Shown: in pieces, positions 5,825-6,046 of the stretch
How the letters are laid out: each line of letters begins with the position of its first letter
Position numbering within the stretch: the stretch's first letter is position 1
Source of the DNA: an uncultured Ruminococcus sp.
GTDB lineage: Bacteria > Bacillota > Clostridia > Oscillospirales > Ruminococcaceae
Assembly: GCA_900540005.1 (NCBI GenBank)
Contig: UQEM01000145.1
Coordinates: forward strand, 1-6,046
Direction of reading: 5' to 3'
DNA: 6,046 nucleotides
Program-made: the position numbers and the translations under genes
Notes under the pieces: model-generated
Database searches by the model: none
What the model saw: only the letters and a program-made list of their open reading frames with translations
What the model was told of the DNA's origin: nothing

Positions 5825-5842
5825 AAATACCATATGGTGTTT
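5825..5842. promoter_or_regulatory. Palindrome AAATACCATATGGTGTTT (candidate operator)
   Basis: The core ACCATATGGT (5829-5838) is a perfect 10-base palindrome. Symmetry continues on both sides after one mismatched pair, so 16 of 18 bases are symmetric. It is centred about 85 bases upstream of the predicted GH95 transcription start, suiting a dimeric regulator acting from upstream. No regulator gene is in the window, so the family cannot be named. Confidence 0.4.
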
Positions 5843-5855
5843 CACAGCGGCTTTG

Positions 5856-5867
5856 TGTAAATTTACA
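5856..5867. promoter_or_regulatory. Perfect 12-base palindrome TGTAAATTTACA (candidate operator)
   Basis: All twelve bases are symmetric, centred about 113 bases upstream of the predicted GH95 start. TGTAAA-type half-sites occur in operators of several regulator families, so the sequence alone does not identify the protein. AT-rich symmetric 12-mers also arise by chance, so support is moderate; its position in a region with two other symmetric elements is the main argument. Confidence 0.35.
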
Positions 5868-5938
5868 GCGTTTCCACACAGCAAACATTCTTTATAATAT
5901 GTATCGGCTCACATATTTATGATGATTCAGGAACACCG

Positions 5939-5968
5939 AAAAAAGCCGCCCCCGAAACAGGGACGGCT
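5939..5968 (-). terminator. Rho-independent terminator of the gene upstream (right) of the window
   Basis: Read on the minus strand, AGCCGTCCC pairs with GGGGCGGCT (9 pairs, one of them G-U) around a 7-base loop and is followed by a run of U (5939-5944). On the plus strand the same stem has a C-A mismatch and no U-run, so it works leftward only. It would end a minus-strand transcript entering from beyond 6046 and so separates that gene from the GH95 operon promoter. Confidence 0.85.
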
Positions 5969-6046
5969 AAGTCTGTCGAAAAGAGATAATTTTAGGGAGC
6001 GTTGACACTAAGATAATATGCAGATTTTCGAGCATAAATTTTACGT
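5969..6046 (-). other. Right flank, possibly the 3' end of an upstream minus-strand gene
   Basis: Two minus-strand frames are open from the window edge. One ends at TAA (5992-5994) after 17 codons (ending YYLSVNAP), and the other at TAG (5967-5969) after 25 codons. The first leaves about 23 bases before the terminator stem, a typical distance. Neither is long enough to recognise. The stretch between the terminator and the palindromes (about 5877-5938) holds no feature I can support beyond AT-rich sequence. Confidence 0.2.

Noticed and set aside
5863..5876. cre-like catabolite repression site TTACAGCGTTTCCA
   Set aside because: Only 8 of 11 defined consensus positions match and the key second-position G is missing.
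5893..5898. Plus-strand TATAAT as a divergent promoter
   Set aside because: The best -35 is TTTCCA at 16 bases, and no plus-strand gene follows in the window; left as a weak possibility only.
6002..6007. Perfect TTGACA on the plus strand
   Set aside because: No -10-like hexamer is found 16-18 bases downstream.

Overview
The window is the left end of an assembled contig from a Gram-positive, low-to-mid GC anaerobe, most likely a Ruminococcus-like member of the Clostridia. This rests on strong AGGAGG-type ribosome binding sites, a lipoprotein CBM35-GH26 enzyme of the type common in ruminococci, an N-terminus resembling Spo0A, and TATAAT promoters in AT-rich gaps. It was inferred without any database search. 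Bases 1-49 are not biological: they are an Illumina Nextera i5 adapter left on the contig end, and genomic sequence begins at 50.

All recognised genes lie on the minus strand, so transcription runs right to left. From the right: a flank (about 5970-6046) that may hold the end of an unseen upstream gene; a rho-independent terminator (5939-5968); a regulatory region with two palindromes (5856-5867, 5825-5842) and alternating GAAATT/AATTTC boxes (5784-5812); and a TTGCAT/TATAAT promoter (5756-5784). Then come a cytoplasmic GH95 alpha-L-fucosidase or alpha-L-galactosidase (3393-5711), a 94-base gap with a 10+10 base inverted repeat (3311-3370), a surface CBM35-GH26 lipoprotein resembling beta-mannanases (1679-3298), and, three bases later, a degenerate HAD-fold protein (359-1675). 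After a 168-base gap with its own candidate promoter comes the truncated start of a response regulator, probably Spo0A-like (50-190).

GH95, GH26 and the HAD-like gene probably form one transcription unit. The simplest reading is that the lipoprotein binds and cuts a beta-mannan-type or related polysaccharide at the cell surface, and GH95 removes alpha-linked L-fucose or L-galactose inside the cell from imported oligosaccharides. No transporter or regulator gene is visible, so the substrate link is inference.

The most unusual points are: the GH26 enzyme keeps both catalytic glutamates but lacks two active-site histidines; the HAD-like protein has lost the acidic residues of its motifs and is probably a pseudoenzyme; GH95 has Thr where fucosidases have His; and the GH95 promoter and the GH95-GH26 gap carry dense symmetric DNA. 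No wholly new system can be demonstrated from this window.
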